A stretch of DNA of 64,000 nucleotides. Source: Lysobacter stagni. Its GTDB lineage: Bacteria; Pseudomonadota; Gammaproteobacteria; Xanthomonadales; Xanthomonadaceae. Below, piece after piece: positions 8,770-18,232 of this stretch (position 1 is its first letter; each line of letters begins with the position of its first letter). Below the pieces are notes generated by a model. That model had not been told where the DNA came from and ran no database searches. It saw only the letters and a program-made list of their open reading frames with translations. Where the stretch lies: the NCBI RefSeq assembly GCF_030053425.1, contig NZ_JASGBI010000001.1:2860001-2924000 (forward strand), written 5' to 3'. The position numbers and the translations under genes were made by a program.

Positions 8770-11700
8770 ATGAACTGGGCCAAGGCATTCCTCAGGGCTG
8801 CATACTCCGCCGCGTGGGTGTGCCTGCTCCTGCTCGTCACGTTCGCTGCCAGCGCCGCGCCCTCACCTGTCGATCTGACGTCGGCTGAGACTGCATGGCG
8901 CCAGCACCATCCCGTCGTTGTTGTCGGCGTGTTCGCTGGCGACCACTTGCCATTCGAGGCATGGGTTGGTGGTGAACCGCAGGGACTCGGCGTGGACTAC
9001 GCGCGGCTTCTGGCCAGTCGTGTCGGATTGAAGCTCTCCTTCCAGTCCTTCGACGATTGGCATGCGACGACATGGACCGATGCGCCAAGGTTTGAACTGC
9101 TGGTCGGCCAGCCCCAGCTGCGGGAACTTGGCAACCGTTTCCAGTTCCTTACGCCCTACGCCACCGGTCGCATGGTGCTGGTTACAAGGAAGAGCGATCA
9201 AAAGGTTCGCGGTGAGGATGATCTGAAGCGTGCGCGCATCGTGATCGAGCGACGCTTCCGCAATGCTGCGGCCGAACTAGGCGAACTGTATCCAGACGCA
9301 GTCCTCCTGTTGGCCGAGGATGGGCGTCAGAGCCTCGACATGCTCGCCCGCGGTGAGGCCGATGCGTACATCGGAACCACGCAGTACCGCACGCAGAATC
9401 TGTTGCGGCAGCGCTCGGTTGGTGACGTGGTCATCATTTCTCCCTTGAGCCGGCCGGCGTTTCCCGTCGGGCTGGCGGTGTCCTCACACGACCCCACACT
9501 GCTGGCACTCCTGAAGAAAGCGGAGCAAAGCATTACGCCGGAGGACCTCGCACGACTGCGCGGGCGATGGGGCATGGAGGACGAGTCCAGCGCGCTGCTT
9601 CCCAGCGCTAAGTTGTCCAAGCAGGAGCGCCAGCAACTCTCCCGCCTACCTACCCTGCGACTGGTTTACGAACGTGATCGTCCACCGTACAGCTATCTCA
9701 ATGCGCAGGGGACTTTCGACGGGCTGGCCGCGGACTACGTGAAGGCGCTGGAGAAGGCGCTTGGTCTACGCATCCAGCTGATCCCTGCGAGGGACTGGAC
9801 CCAGTTGCAGGAGATGGTCCAGGCGCGCGAGGTCGATCTGGTCGCAGCGGCGGTTCCAGGGGATTTCGAGACCGACGACATGGTCTTCAGCCGTCCCTAC
9901 GAACGCTTCCCGGAAGTGATCGTGGCTCGCGTGAACGGTCCGGCCATAGCCGGATCCGAGGATCTCGCAGGCCTGCGGGTCGCCACTCGGAAGGAAGCCT
10001 CTCTGTTGAGGGAGATCGGCATGGCATTGCCGGACAGCGTTCTCGTTCCGGTGGAGACCAACGAAGAAGGCCTGGCGATGCTGGACCGTGGCGACGTGGA
10101 TGCGTACATCGGCACCCTTCCGGCCATCGATGCGCTGATCCGCGACCGGTATGCCGCACGGCTTCGGGTCGTCGCGCCCGCAGGATTGGACAAGGAGTTG
10201 TCCATTGGTATCGATCGTCGATACGCCTATCTGCTTCCGATCATCAATCGCACGCTGGCCGGCATCGATGATGCCAATCGACAGGAGATTCGCCGGCGTT
10301 GGCTGACCACTGAGTATCGGTACGGCGTACCGTGGAAATGGGTGCTCGGGCTCACTCTTTCCGGAATCGTGATCGTGATCCTGCTGGGGCTTGCGAACTA
10401 TCGCACACGACGCGAAGTGCAAGCGCGCGCCGCTGCCGAGCGGACGCTCGCCGACCAACTCCAGTTTCAGCGTGTGTTGCTTGACACGATCCCCTACCCC
10501 CTGTTCGTGAAGGACAGTGAAGGCCGCTATCTTGCTGTGAACCCCGCCTACGAGGAGCGATTCGGCAAGGCAGCCTCACACCTAATCGGGAAAACCAAGT
10601 TCCAGACGGCGCATATTCCGGAGGTAGACATTAACGAGGTGGATGCCTTCGAAAGGTCCGCGATGCAATCGACCGAAGTGGAGAGCCGCGAGGTGCGCAC
10701 GGTGTCGGCTGACACAGGCCGGGTCCGATACGACCTTCTGTCGATGAGGCGGTTCGCCATGCGCGATGGCCAAATGGGTCTGCTGGCCACCGGAGTGGAT
10801 GTCACCAGTCTCAAGGAAGCGGAGGCACGCGCGCGCCTCTCAGAGGAACGCTTGGCCGAGATCACAGGAACGCTTCCGGCCGCTGTGTTCCAGCTGAGCT
10901 ACACGCAGGAAGGGCGCCGGGTGTTCACCTATGTCGCGGGCAACACACTGGGAACCATCGGTTTGACATCTGCACAGATCATGGGGGACGAGACCCTCGC
11001 CTTCTCGAGGATCCATCCGGACGATCGGGAGCGAACGGTTGCGATCCTTGGCGAATCCATCGCGACCATGACCGCAGCGGCGCCGTTCGAGCTCAGGATG
11101 GAGACGAACCAGGGATTGAAATGGGTTCAAACGGCTGGCGGCACCCCGCGTCGAAACGCCAAAGGGGACATTGAATGGAGCGGCTATTGGATCGATGTCA
11201 CTCGCGCGCATGAGCAGGCAGATGCATTGCGCGAGGCAAAGCAGCAGGCGGAAGCGGCGGTAGAGGCAAAGAGCGCCTTCCTCGCGATGATGAGTCACGA
11301 AATCCGCACGCCGATGGCCGAGGTCATCGGTCTGGTGGAGATGGCGGCGCAGGACGCGGAGGACGAGGCTCAGGCCGAGACCCTGCACCTGGTGCAGGAC
11401 TCCGCGAATTCACTTCTCCAGATTCTGGATGACATCCTCGACTTCTCGCGAATGGAGTCGGGGCGACTGGAGCTCGACTCACGCCCGCTCGACATGCGCT
11501 CGCTGATCGATAGCGTGCTGGGGCTCTTTGTCGCCAAAGCCAGCGAGAAGGGCGTGACGATGAGCTCCGTGGTGGACTGGCGAATCGCGTGGCTACATCA
11601 AGGAGATGCGATCCGGATACGTCAAGTGGTCACAAACCTGTTGAGCAACGCGCTGAAGTTCACCGATAACGGTGCCGTTGACTTGTCAGTGAATCTTGTC

Positions 11701-13083
11701 GATGAAGCATCCGGCCATCAGCGTATTGCCATCGCCGTGCGCGACTCAGGCATCGGCATCTCTCCCGAGCAACTCGCGCGATTGTTCCAGCCGTTCAGTC
11801 AGGCCGATGCCTCGACATCGCGACATTACGGCGGAACGGGCTTGGGCCTGACGATCTGCCGGCGAATCGCCGGACTGATGAATGGCGAGGTTTCACTGCA
11901 GAGCGAGCCAGGACAGGGAACCATCGCAGTGTTCGAGCTCCCGCTACCCACCTTGCAAACCCCACGCACGCAAGCCCCGCTCGCAGGTAAGCGTGCACGC
12001 CTTTGGACGCAGGACGCGCTTTCGAAGCGGCAGGTCACCAACGCCCTGCGCGCACTCGGGCTCGAAGTATCAGAGCGGATTTCCGACCTGGACGACGCTC
12101 AGGTCGACTTGTGGCTGGTCGACGCGGAAGTACTTTCGGCACCCACGATCCCGAGCGATGCGCCCGTCATCCTTCTCGTTGCAGAAGCAACGAACCGAGG
12201 GCACCGAGTCGATGCTGGACAGGTGCGTCTGTTCACCCGGCCGCTACTGAGCAACGCGGTGAAGAACGCATGCTGCGCGGCGATGAAACTGGAGCTTCAA
12301 CCGCGATCGTCGCTCGATCATTCGCCAAGGAATGTGCTCGCGAAGGATGCTCGCATTCTGGTGGCGGAAGATCAGCCCATCAACAGGATTGTGATCGCCA
12401 GGCAACTGGATCGGCTTGGATACAGGTTCACGTTGGTCGCCAACGGCGAGGAAGCCTGGTCCGCCTTGGGCAATGAACGTTACGACTTGCTCCTGACGGA
12501 CTGCCAGATGCCGCTTCTCGACGGCTACGGACTCGCAAAACGCATTCGCCAGTCCGAATCCGGGACAAGCCGGCACCTGCCGATCATCGCGTTGTCTGCA
12601 GCTGCTCTGCCCGAGCAGATTCGAGAATGCCACGAAGCTGGCATGGACGATTTCATCGCGAAGCCGGTGCGCGTTTCGTCTCTCGAGGAAAAGCTCGCCT
12701 CGCATCTCGGGCTACTGGCCACGGCTTCGGGTGAGGCGCAAACGATCAACGCGTCGCCCACCACCCTCGCTCCACAGGAAACTCATCTGATAAGGCTTTT
12801 CGGTGGAGCCGAGCAGGCGCGCACTGCCGTTGCGGATTGGCTCGCAACGACGTCGCAGGACATGGCGGACCTCCAACGCATGATCGACATCGGCGACGCT
12901 GCAGGTCAGTCGGAGATATTCCACCGCATGAAGGGCGTGATCATCATGCTGCGCGGTAACACCGTGCATCCTCCATCGGAGGACGCCGATATCCAGCTGA
13001 GGCAACAGTTTCTGGCCGAGCAACTGCGCGAGCTTGGGGCAGCGCTGGAGTCCTTGGCCGCGCAACTGAATCCGCGCCAATAG
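8770..13083 (+). CDS. BvgS/EvgS-type unorthodox hybrid sensor kinase
   Basis: The 1437-residue inner-membrane protein has a signal/anchor at residues 10-32, followed by two periplasmic solute-binding-protein-3 (Venus flytrap) domains at about 45-270 and 285-512. One membrane helix (about 522-545) leads to two PAS domains (about 565-685 and 695-820). The HisKA domain has His843 in MMSHEIRTPMAEVIG, and the ATPase has N and G boxes (NLLSNALKFTDN, GGTGLGL). A receiver domain follows with Asp1244 in LLLTDCQMPLLDG, and an Hpt domain with His1385 in FHRMKG. This is exactly the BvgS architecture: a periplasmic small-molecule sensor running a His-Asp-His-Asp phosphorelay. It lies 21 bases after its cognate regulator and 256 bases before a chaperone-usher operon. 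Confidence 0.93.
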   Translation: MNWAKAFLRAAYSAAWVCLLLLVTFAASAAPSPVDLTSAETAWRQHHPVVVVGVFAGDHLPFEAWVGGEPQGLGVDYARLLASRVGLKLSFQSFDDWHATTWTDAPRFELLVGQPQLRELGNRFQFLTPYATGRMVLVTRKSDQKVRGEDDLKRARIVIERRFRNAAAELGELYPDAVLLLAEDGRQSLDMLARGEADAYIGTTQYRTQNLLRQRSVGDVVIISPLSRPAFPVGLAVSSHDPTLLALLKKAEQSITPEDLARLRGRWGMEDESSALLPSAKLSKQERQQLSRLPTLRLVYERDRPPYSYLNAQGTFDGLAADYVKALEKALGLRIQLIPARDWTQLQEMVQAREVDLVAAAVPGDFETDDMVFSRPYERFPEVIVARVNGPAIAGSEDLAGLRVATRKEASLLREIGMALPDSVLVPVETNEEGLAMLDRGDVDAYIGTLPAIDALIRDRYAARLRVVAPAGLDKELSIGIDRRYAYLLPIINRTLAGIDDANRQEIRRRWLTTEYRYGVPWKWVLGLTLSGIVIVILLGLANYRTRREVQARAAAERTLADQLQFQRVLLDTIPYPLFVKDSEGRYLAVNPAYEERFGKAASHLIGKTKFQTAHIPEVDINEVDAFERSAMQSTEVESREVRTVSADTGRVRYDLLSMRRFAMRDGQMGLLATGVDVTSLKEAEARARLSEERLAEITGTLPAAVFQLSYTQEGRRVFTYVAGNTLGTIGLTSAQIMGDETLAFSRIHPDDRERTVAILGESIATMTAAAPFELRMETNQGLKWVQTAGGTPRRNAKGDIEWSGYWIDVTRAHEQADALREAKQQAEAAVEAKSAFLAMMSHEIRTPMAEVIGLVEMAAQDAEDEAQAETLHLVQDSANSLLQILDDILDFSRMESGRLELDSRPLDMRSLIDSVLGLFVAKASEKGVTMSSVVDWRIAWLHQGDAIRIRQVVTNLLSNALKFTDNGAVDLSVNLVDEASGHQRIAIAVRDSGIGISPEQLARLFQPFSQADASTSRHYGGTGLGLTICRRIAGLMNGEVSLQSEPGQGTIAVFELPLPTLQTPRTQAPLAGKRARLWTQDALSKRQVTNALRALGLEVSERISDLDDAQVDLWLVDAEVLSAPTIPSDAPVILLVAEATNRGHRVDAGQVRLFTRPLLSNAVKNACCAAMKLELQPRSSLDHSPRNVLAKDARILVAEDQPINRIVIARQLDRLGYRFTLVANGEEAWSALGNERYDLLLTDCQMPLLDGYGLAKRIRQSESGTSRHLPIIALSAAALPEQIRECHEAGMDDFIAKPVRVSSLEEKLASHLGLLATASGEAQTINASPTTLAPQETHLIRLFGGAEQARTAVADWLATTSQDMADLQRMIDIGDAAGQSEIFHRMKGVIIMLRGNTVHPPSEDADIQLRQQFLAEQLRELGAALESLAAQLNPRQ

Positions 13084-13339
13084 AGCGCGTGCTGCGCAGA
13101 CGTTGTGGTCCAGTTTTCCGCACGGAAAGGACCCGGCGACCAATCTGAACGATCCGCGACCGATTCTCTGATCAGGCGCACCGTTTCGTATTACTTGCAT
13201 GGCCCGTGTCAAGAGGGATGAGGAGACTATTTGTGACCCACCGCACAGATGAACCGGTGGGCCAGCTGGCGGGTACCCCTAGCAGGATGGGGGGCAGCCG
13301 GACCAAGTGTCTCATCTAGTCCTCAATGGATCCCATGAA

Positions 13340-13915
13340 ATGAAAGCAAAAGCCGCTGCTCTGACTTCCGTACTGACCGTCGCCACCCTTGGCATGGCTA
13401 GCGCTTCCGCTGCCGAGATCAACTTCACCGGCGAGGTCCTCGACGTCACCTGCAATGTAGTCGGCGGCGCCGGCACCAATGGCGGCGCCACCGGTGATTT
13501 CACCGTCGCATTGGAGGCAGTCTCGAAGGCCGACCTGTCGATCGCGGGTGCGACCGCCGGCGACCATGGCTTCTCCATCCAGATCGGCGGCGCGCCGGGT
13601 ACTCCGGACAGCTGTGAGGCAATGAACGGCAAGACTGCAAAGATGCAGTGGTCGACCACGCAGGCCAGCATCGACGCCGCCAACAACGTGCTGCGCAATA
13701 CCGGCACCGCACAGAACGTCGGCATCGAACTGGTAAACGGCCTGGCTGGCACGCCGATCAATCTGAGCAATCCGAACGACTCCGCCAACCCGGGGGCCAC
13801 GGTGTCCGCTGGCACTGCGACGCTGAACTATGTCGCCCGCTATAAGGCCATTGGTGCGGCGGCCGTCGAAGGCGATGTCCAGTCCACGCTGGAGTATGTC
13901 GTTACGTACAACTGA
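13340..13915 (+). CDS. Major fimbrial subunit (type 1 pilin family)
   Basis: The 191-residue secreted pilin has a signal peptide of about 24 residues ending ASASA before AEINFTGEV. The mature N-terminus (INFTGEVLDVTCNV), the paired cysteines (Cys in VTCNV and in PDSCEAM), the LRNTGTAQNVGIELVN block and the C-terminal LEYVVTYN with penultimate Tyr are the standard features of FimA-type pilins that are assembled by donor-strand exchange. An in-frame GTG at 13307 would add 11 residues, but the ATG at 13340 places the signal peptide correctly. It is first in the chaperone-usher operon and is separated from the chaperone by a strong hairpin, which probably allows more pilin than assembly factors. 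Confidence 0.9.
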   Translation: MKAKAAALTSVLTVATLGMASASAAEINFTGEVLDVTCNVVGGAGTNGGATGDFTVALEAVSKADLSIAGATAGDHGFSIQIGGAPGTPDSCEAMNGKTAKMQWSTTQASIDAANNVLRNTGTAQNVGIELVNGLAGTPINLSNPNDSANPGATVSAGTATLNYVARYKAIGAAAVEGDVQSTLEYVVTYN

Positions 13916-13942
13916 TCGGTCTCCGTACTGATCAGCCCTCCA

Positions 13943-13968
13943 GGTCACGGGCCTACGGGCCCGTGACC
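13943..13968 (+). promoter_or_regulatory. Intra-operon hairpin between major pilin and chaperone
   Basis: GGTCACGGGC and GCCCGTGACC form perfect 10-bp arms around CTACGG, 27 bases after the pilin stop. There is no T-run. Such structures after a major pilin gene commonly act as partial terminators or mRNA-stabilising elements. Confidence 0.6.
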
Positions 13969-14010
13969 GAACCGCTCGGCCTCGTGCCGTTGTCGCGCAG
14001 GAGCCGATAC

Positions 14011-14751
14011 ATGTTTTCCTTCCCGCTTCGAACCGTCGTCGCGGTGGCACTCGCGTGCGCCGCCCTCGCCTTTCCCGCACACGCGAGCATCGTCATTCAG
14101 GGCTCGCGCGTGGTGTTTCCCGCCGAGAACAAGGATGTCAGCGTCCGTGTCAGCAACCCGGACAACAAGCCCGTGCTGCTGCAGGCGTGGGTGGATGAGT
14201 CAACACAAGGACTTCCCGAGGCCAGCAAGGCACCGTTTGCATTGAGCCCGGCCGTGAGTCGGGTGGACCCGAAAGGCATGCAACACCTGCGGGTGGTTGC
14301 TCTGCCGAACACGTTGCCCAAGGACCGCGAGTCCGTCTTCTATCTGCACGTGCTTGGCATCCCACCCAAGCCGACAGAGGACGCTGCGAACTATGTCCAG
14401 ATCGCGCTTCGTAATGTCATCAAGCTGTTCTACCGCCCGGTGGGACTCGACGGAAACCCGAACGACGCACACCAGGACGTGACCTGGACTCTCGTCAAGC
14501 GCGGGAAAGGCGTGGCATTGCAGGCACATAACCCGACGCCCTACCACGTTTCGTTCGCGAACTTCCGCGTCGAAATCGGCGGTGTCAGCCACAAGCAAGT
14601 CGGTGGCGGAATGGTGGCGCCCAAGAATACGCAGGTCTTCGATCTCGACGAGCTCGATATCCACTTCGGAAAGCGGGATGCACATCTGTACTACACCTAC
14701 ATCGACGATTGGGGCGCATTGCGGGAGATGCCGCTGGCGCTTGCCACCTAA
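14011..14751 (+). CDS. Periplasmic fimbrial chaperone (PapD-like), first copy
   Basis: The 246-residue protein begins MFSFPLRTVVAVALACAAL, a signal peptide ending in FPAHA before SIVIQGSRVVFPAENKD. The two immunoglobulin-like domains of PapD chaperones are visible: an N-terminal part with SVRVSNPDNKPVLLQAWVDE, the FALSPAVSRVDPKGMQHLRVV strand region and RESVFYLHVLGIP; then IKLFYRPVGL and a C-terminal NPTPYHVSFANFRVE. CAGGAG seven bases before the ATG at 14011 fixes the start; an upstream in-frame start at 13963 lies in the hairpin. It caps pilin subunits in the periplasm and delivers them to the usher encoded next. Confidence 0.92.
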   Translation: MFSFPLRTVVAVALACAALAFPAHASIVIQGSRVVFPAENKDVSVRVSNPDNKPVLLQAWVDESTQGLPEASKAPFALSPAVSRVDPKGMQHLRVVALPNTLPKDRESVFYLHVLGIPPKPTEDAANYVQIALRNVIKLFYRPVGLDGNPNDAHQDVTWTLVKRGKGVALQAHNPTPYHVSFANFRVEIGGVSHKQVGGGMVAPKNTQVFDLDELDIHFGKRDAHLYYTYIDDWGALREMPLALAT

Positions 14752-14861
14752 CCGGCTTGCGTAGCCGCTGCTAACGGCCAGGAATGATCATGTTGTTGTC
14801 GAATGCGCACCGTGCAACGGGTTTCAGGTGCTCGGCGACCTTTCCGAGGAAAGGGGTGTCG

Positions 14862-17387
14862 ATGCGCGGACCGATTGCGCGTCCCCTAACGATCGCCCTG
14901 CTGGTGTCGCTGGCCGGCGCGGTCCCGTTGCGGGCCCTGGCAGCGCCCGCGGCCGCAATGGGCGGCGGCATGCCTGCGGACTTCGACAGCGGCTTCCTCG
15001 TCGGTGGCGCGCAATCGCTGGATGTCGAGCGCTATCGCTATGGAAACCCCGTCAGCCCTGGCGAATTCCGCGTCGACATCGTACTCAACGGCGTTCACGT
15101 GACGCGCGAAACGGTTACGTTCGTGGATCGGGATCAGACCGGCTACGCGCAGCCTTGCCTGAGCACGGACCTGCTGCAGAAGCTCGGCATCGCCATGCCG
15201 ACGACCGTTTCGGCGGATGCTTCGTGCGTGGACATCTCGGAGATCGACGCCGACGCGCGCGCTACGTTCGATACGTCCAAGCAGACCCTGACCCTGAGCG
15301 TTCCCCAGGCCGCCCTGCTTCACCAGCCGCGCGGCTATGTCGACCCGTCGCAGTTGGACGCTGGCATGAGCGCGCTGCGGTTGAGCTATAACGTGAACTT
15401 CTTCGACAGCACCCATAGCGAGGCCTACAGCTTCCTTGGACTCAACGTGGGCGCCAACCTCGGAGATTGGCGATTCCGTCAATCCCTGACCGGATCCCAC
15501 ACGGCCGGCGATACCAAATGGCGGACGTTGTCCGCGCACGCGCAACGCGATATCCCGAAATGGAAGTCGCAGCTGACGATCGGTGATTCGTTCACCAGCG
15601 GCGAGCTCTTCGACTCCATCGGATATCGCGGCATCCGGGTGGCCACGGACGATCGCATGTTGCCGCAATCGATGCGCGGCTATGCGCCCGTTGTCCGCGG
15701 CACGGCGAACTCCGCCGCACGTGTGCAGATCCATCAGAACGACAATCTGATCTACGAGACGAGCGTCGCGGCTGGTCAGTTTGTGATCGACGACCTGTAC
15801 CCCACCGGGTACGGCGGCGACCTGGTCGTTACCGTCACCGAGGCCGATGGCTCGGTCAAGACCTTCAGCGTGCCTTATGCCTCGGTGGCCCAGTTGCTTC
15901 GACCAGGGTACGGGCGTTTCAGCGCCACGGTCGGACAGCTGCGCAGCTCAGGACTGTCGGACTCGGTGAATGTCGGCGAGGTCACCTGGCAGCGTGGCGT
16001 CAATAACTGGCTCACGACGTACGTGGGTGGTCAGGCCAGCGATTCCAGCTATCAAGCGGTGATGGGAGGGCTGGCGGTCAACACTCCCGTCGGTGCCGTG
16101 GCGTTCGACACAACCTACTCCCGGGCCAAAGTGGAATCACAGAAGAGCGGCGACGCGAAGTTGGACGGCACCAGCAGCCGTGTTTCGTACAACGTCGTCT
16201 CCGATACGGGAACGAACTTCTCGCTGGCCGCCTATCGTTACTCCACGAACGGTTACCGCTCACTCGCTGAGACCGCTCACCTCAATGATAGGCATCGGGA
16301 CGACGATGACGCCGACGCTTCCCAGATCAGGAGCAAGAGCCGCCTGCAGGTCAGCGTCAACCAGGACCTGGGCGACTGGGGCGCGCTGCATTTCAGCGGG
16401 TCCGCGCAGAACTACTGGAATCGGGATGGCAGCGATCGGCAGTACACCGCCGGGTACAGCAAGCGCATTGGCCATGCGAGCATCGGCGTCAGCGCCAGTC
16501 GCGTGCGAGTGGACGACGGCCTGTGGGATAACCAGTATGGCCTGAACATCACGGCTCCCTTGGGTGGCAGTTCCAGGCAGAACCGTGCGCCACTGCTCTC
16601 GCTGAGCGCAGACAAGTCCGACGGCGGCAGCACCTCCCTGCGCACGGGCATCAGCGGTGTGATGGGCGACGACGGTCAAGTCAGCTACTCGGCCAGCGCC
16701 ACGCGCAGGTCCAGCAGCTCGTACGACTACGGTCTGGGTGGCGCCTACAGCACGGGCCTTGGCACCTTTGGCGGAAACGTTTCCCGCAGCAGCAATGGCA
16801 CCAACAGTGTGTCAGCCAATGCGTCCGGCGCACTCGTCGCATTCCGTGGCGGCGTGGCGCTCGCGCCTCAGTTGGGCGACACCATCGCCGTGGTCGAGGC
16901 CAGGGGTGCGAAGGGCGCGAAGCTGGAATCGGGAACGAACATCGCGGTCGACCGTAACGGCCTCGCCGTAGCGCCGTATCTCGTTCCGTATCAGTACAAC
17001 CCGATCAGCCTCAACCCCGCTGGCGGCAGCCTCGACTTCGAGCTGAAGAACACCAGCCAGCGTGTGGCGCCGACCGCCGGCGCGGTGGTGAAGGTACAGT
17101 TCGAAGTCGACAGCGGTCGCGCGGTGATCATCAGCGGCCTCCAGTCGAACGGGCGACCGCTGCCGTTCGGGGCGAATGCCTATGAAGGCGAGACGCAGGT
17201 TGGCGTGGTCGGTCAGGGTAGCCGGTTGCTGGGGCGGGTTTCCGCCGACACCGGCACGCTGCGTGTCCAGTGGGGCACCACCAGCGACCAGCAGTGCTTG
17301 CTCGATTACCGGGTTCCGCCGGCCACCAGGCACGCATCGACGCCCATCGTCGAGACGACCTGCCGACTTCTGGACAACGAGGGCTGA
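14862..17387 (+). CDS. Outer-membrane fimbrial usher (FimD/PapC family)
   Basis: The 841-residue usher has a signal peptide (RPLTIALLVSLAGAVPLRALA) and an N-terminal chaperone-binding domain (DFDSGFLVGGAQSLDVERY, then PGEFRVDIVLNG and PCLSTDLLQKLGI). A 24-strand barrel region with an inserted plug follows; the plug region contains YAPVVRGTANSAARVQIHQN and FVIDDLYPTGYGGDLVV. The C-terminal domains contain FGANAYEGETQVGVVGQGS and a cysteine pair. The start chosen is the ATG at 14862, preceded by GAGGAAAGGGG; an ATG at 14784 would add 26 residues ahead of the signal peptide. Length and order are normal for the family. It exports and polymerises the fimbrial subunits encoded around it. Confidence 0.93.
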   Translation: MRGPIARPLTIALLVSLAGAVPLRALAAPAAAMGGGMPADFDSGFLVGGAQSLDVERYRYGNPVSPGEFRVDIVLNGVHVTRETVTFVDRDQTGYAQPCLSTDLLQKLGIAMPTTVSADASCVDISEIDADARATFDTSKQTLTLSVPQAALLHQPRGYVDPSQLDAGMSALRLSYNVNFFDSTHSEAYSFLGLNVGANLGDWRFRQSLTGSHTAGDTKWRTLSAHAQRDIPKWKSQLTIGDSFTSGELFDSIGYRGIRVATDDRMLPQSMRGYAPVVRGTANSAARVQIHQNDNLIYETSVAAGQFVIDDLYPTGYGGDLVVTVTEADGSVKTFSVPYASVAQLLRPGYGRFSATVGQLRSSGLSDSVNVGEVTWQRGVNNWLTTYVGGQASDSSYQAVMGGLAVNTPVGAVAFDTTYSRAKVESQKSGDAKLDGTSSRVSYNVVSDTGTNFSLAAYRYSTNGYRSLAETAHLNDRHRDDDDADASQIRSKSRLQVSVNQDLGDWGALHFSGSAQNYWNRDGSDRQYTAGYSKRIGHASIGVSASRVRVDDGLWDNQYGLNITAPLGGSSRQNRAPLLSLSADKSDGGSTSLRTGISGVMGDDGQVSYSASATRRSSSSYDYGLGGAYSTGLGTFGGNVSRSSNGTNSVSANASGALVAFRGGVALAPQLGDTIAVVEARGAKGAKLESGTNIAVDRNGLAVAPYLVPYQYNPISLNPAGGSLDFELKNTSQRVAPTAGAVVKVQFEVDSGRAVIISGLQSNGRPLPFGANAYEGETQVGVVGQGSRLLGRVSADTGTLRVQWGTTSDQQCLLDYRVPPATRHASTPIVETTCRLLDNEG

Positions 17388-17390
17388 TAG

Positions 17391-18158
17391 ATGCACCTCC
17401 TGAAGAAGACGTTCGCCTCATTGATGTGCGCGGCAATCGCTACCTTGATGCTGGTTGCTGGGCCTGTGCATGCGGGTCTGACCGTTCCGACACGTGTGGT
17501 GTTCGACGGGTCGCGCAAGGAAAAGACGATCGAGCTGACGAACGTCGGAGACCAACCTTCGCTGGTGCAAGCGTGGCTGGATGTGGGCGACCCTGATGCG
17601 GACCCGGCAACGATCAACGTACCGTTCGTGATTACCCCGGCGCTGTTCCGGGTTGAGCCGGACTCATCTCAGGTGCTACGCGTGATAAACGCGGCGCTCG
17701 GCAAGCCGCTGCCAAAGGACCGCGAAACCCGTCTGTTTCTTAACCTGCTGGATGTCCCGCCCAAGCTGGCAACGGATGCCGAACAGTCGAAGCTCAGTCT
17801 GGCGGTGCACTACCGCATGCCATTCATCTATCGCCCCGCCGCGCTGCAGGACGTGGCGAATCCCCACCCCAGCGTCCATGCGGCCACACAGGCGCAATTC
17901 TCTCTGAACCAATCCGCAGATGGCTGGACACTAAGGGTGGCGAACAACAGCGCGTACTCGCTGTCGTTCCGCAGCATCACGACAGGGCCCAGCGGATCGG
18001 AGTACGCCACGGCCGGCGGCGAGGTTCTGCCATTCTCCGAGTCCTCGTTCCCCATGTCCGAGAGCGTGCCGGGTCCTTCGGCTGAAGGCTGGGTAGTCCG
18101 CTACGGCGTAGTGGACGACGCGGGTTACGCCGTGCCTGGCGAAGGGCGGCTTCGATGA
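17391..18158 (+). CDS. Periplasmic fimbrial chaperone (PapD-like), second copy
   Basis: The 255-residue product has a signal peptide (KKTFASLMCAAIATLMLVAG, ending VHA before GLTVPTRVVF). PapD-type features include EKTIELTNVGDQPSLVQAWLD, the PALFRVEPDSSQVLRVI strand region, RETRLFLNLLDVPP and MPFIYRPAAL. It begins three bases after the usher stop, so it is translationally linked. It is clearly diverged from the first chaperone at 14011. Two dedicated chaperones flanking the usher suggest that one serves the major pilin and the other the tip subunit encoded immediately downstream; that division of labour is inference. Confidence 0.92.
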   Translation: MHLLKKTFASLMCAAIATLMLVAGPVHAGLTVPTRVVFDGSRKEKTIELTNVGDQPSLVQAWLDVGDPDADPATINVPFVITPALFRVEPDSSQVLRVINAALGKPLPKDRETRLFLNLLDVPPKLATDAEQSKLSLAVHYRMPFIYRPAALQDVANPHPSVHAATQAQFSLNQSADGWTLRVANNSAYSLSFRSITTGPSGSEYATAGGEVLPFSESSFPMSESVPGPSAEGWVVRYGVVDDAGYAVPGEGRLR

Positions 18159-18232
18159 GCCCGTGTCTCCCCTATCCTTCACCTGCATTGCCACGCGCTA
18201 CGCAGCCGCGCTCTTGTCGAACGAAACTCGCC

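Noticed and set aside
18155-18232. Upstream start of the tip adhesin that overlaps the chaperone stop by four bases
   Set aside because: It would put 26 residues, including several prolines, before the signal peptide. The paralogue at 34117 begins at the position equivalent to 18233. Translational coupling at 18155 remains possible.
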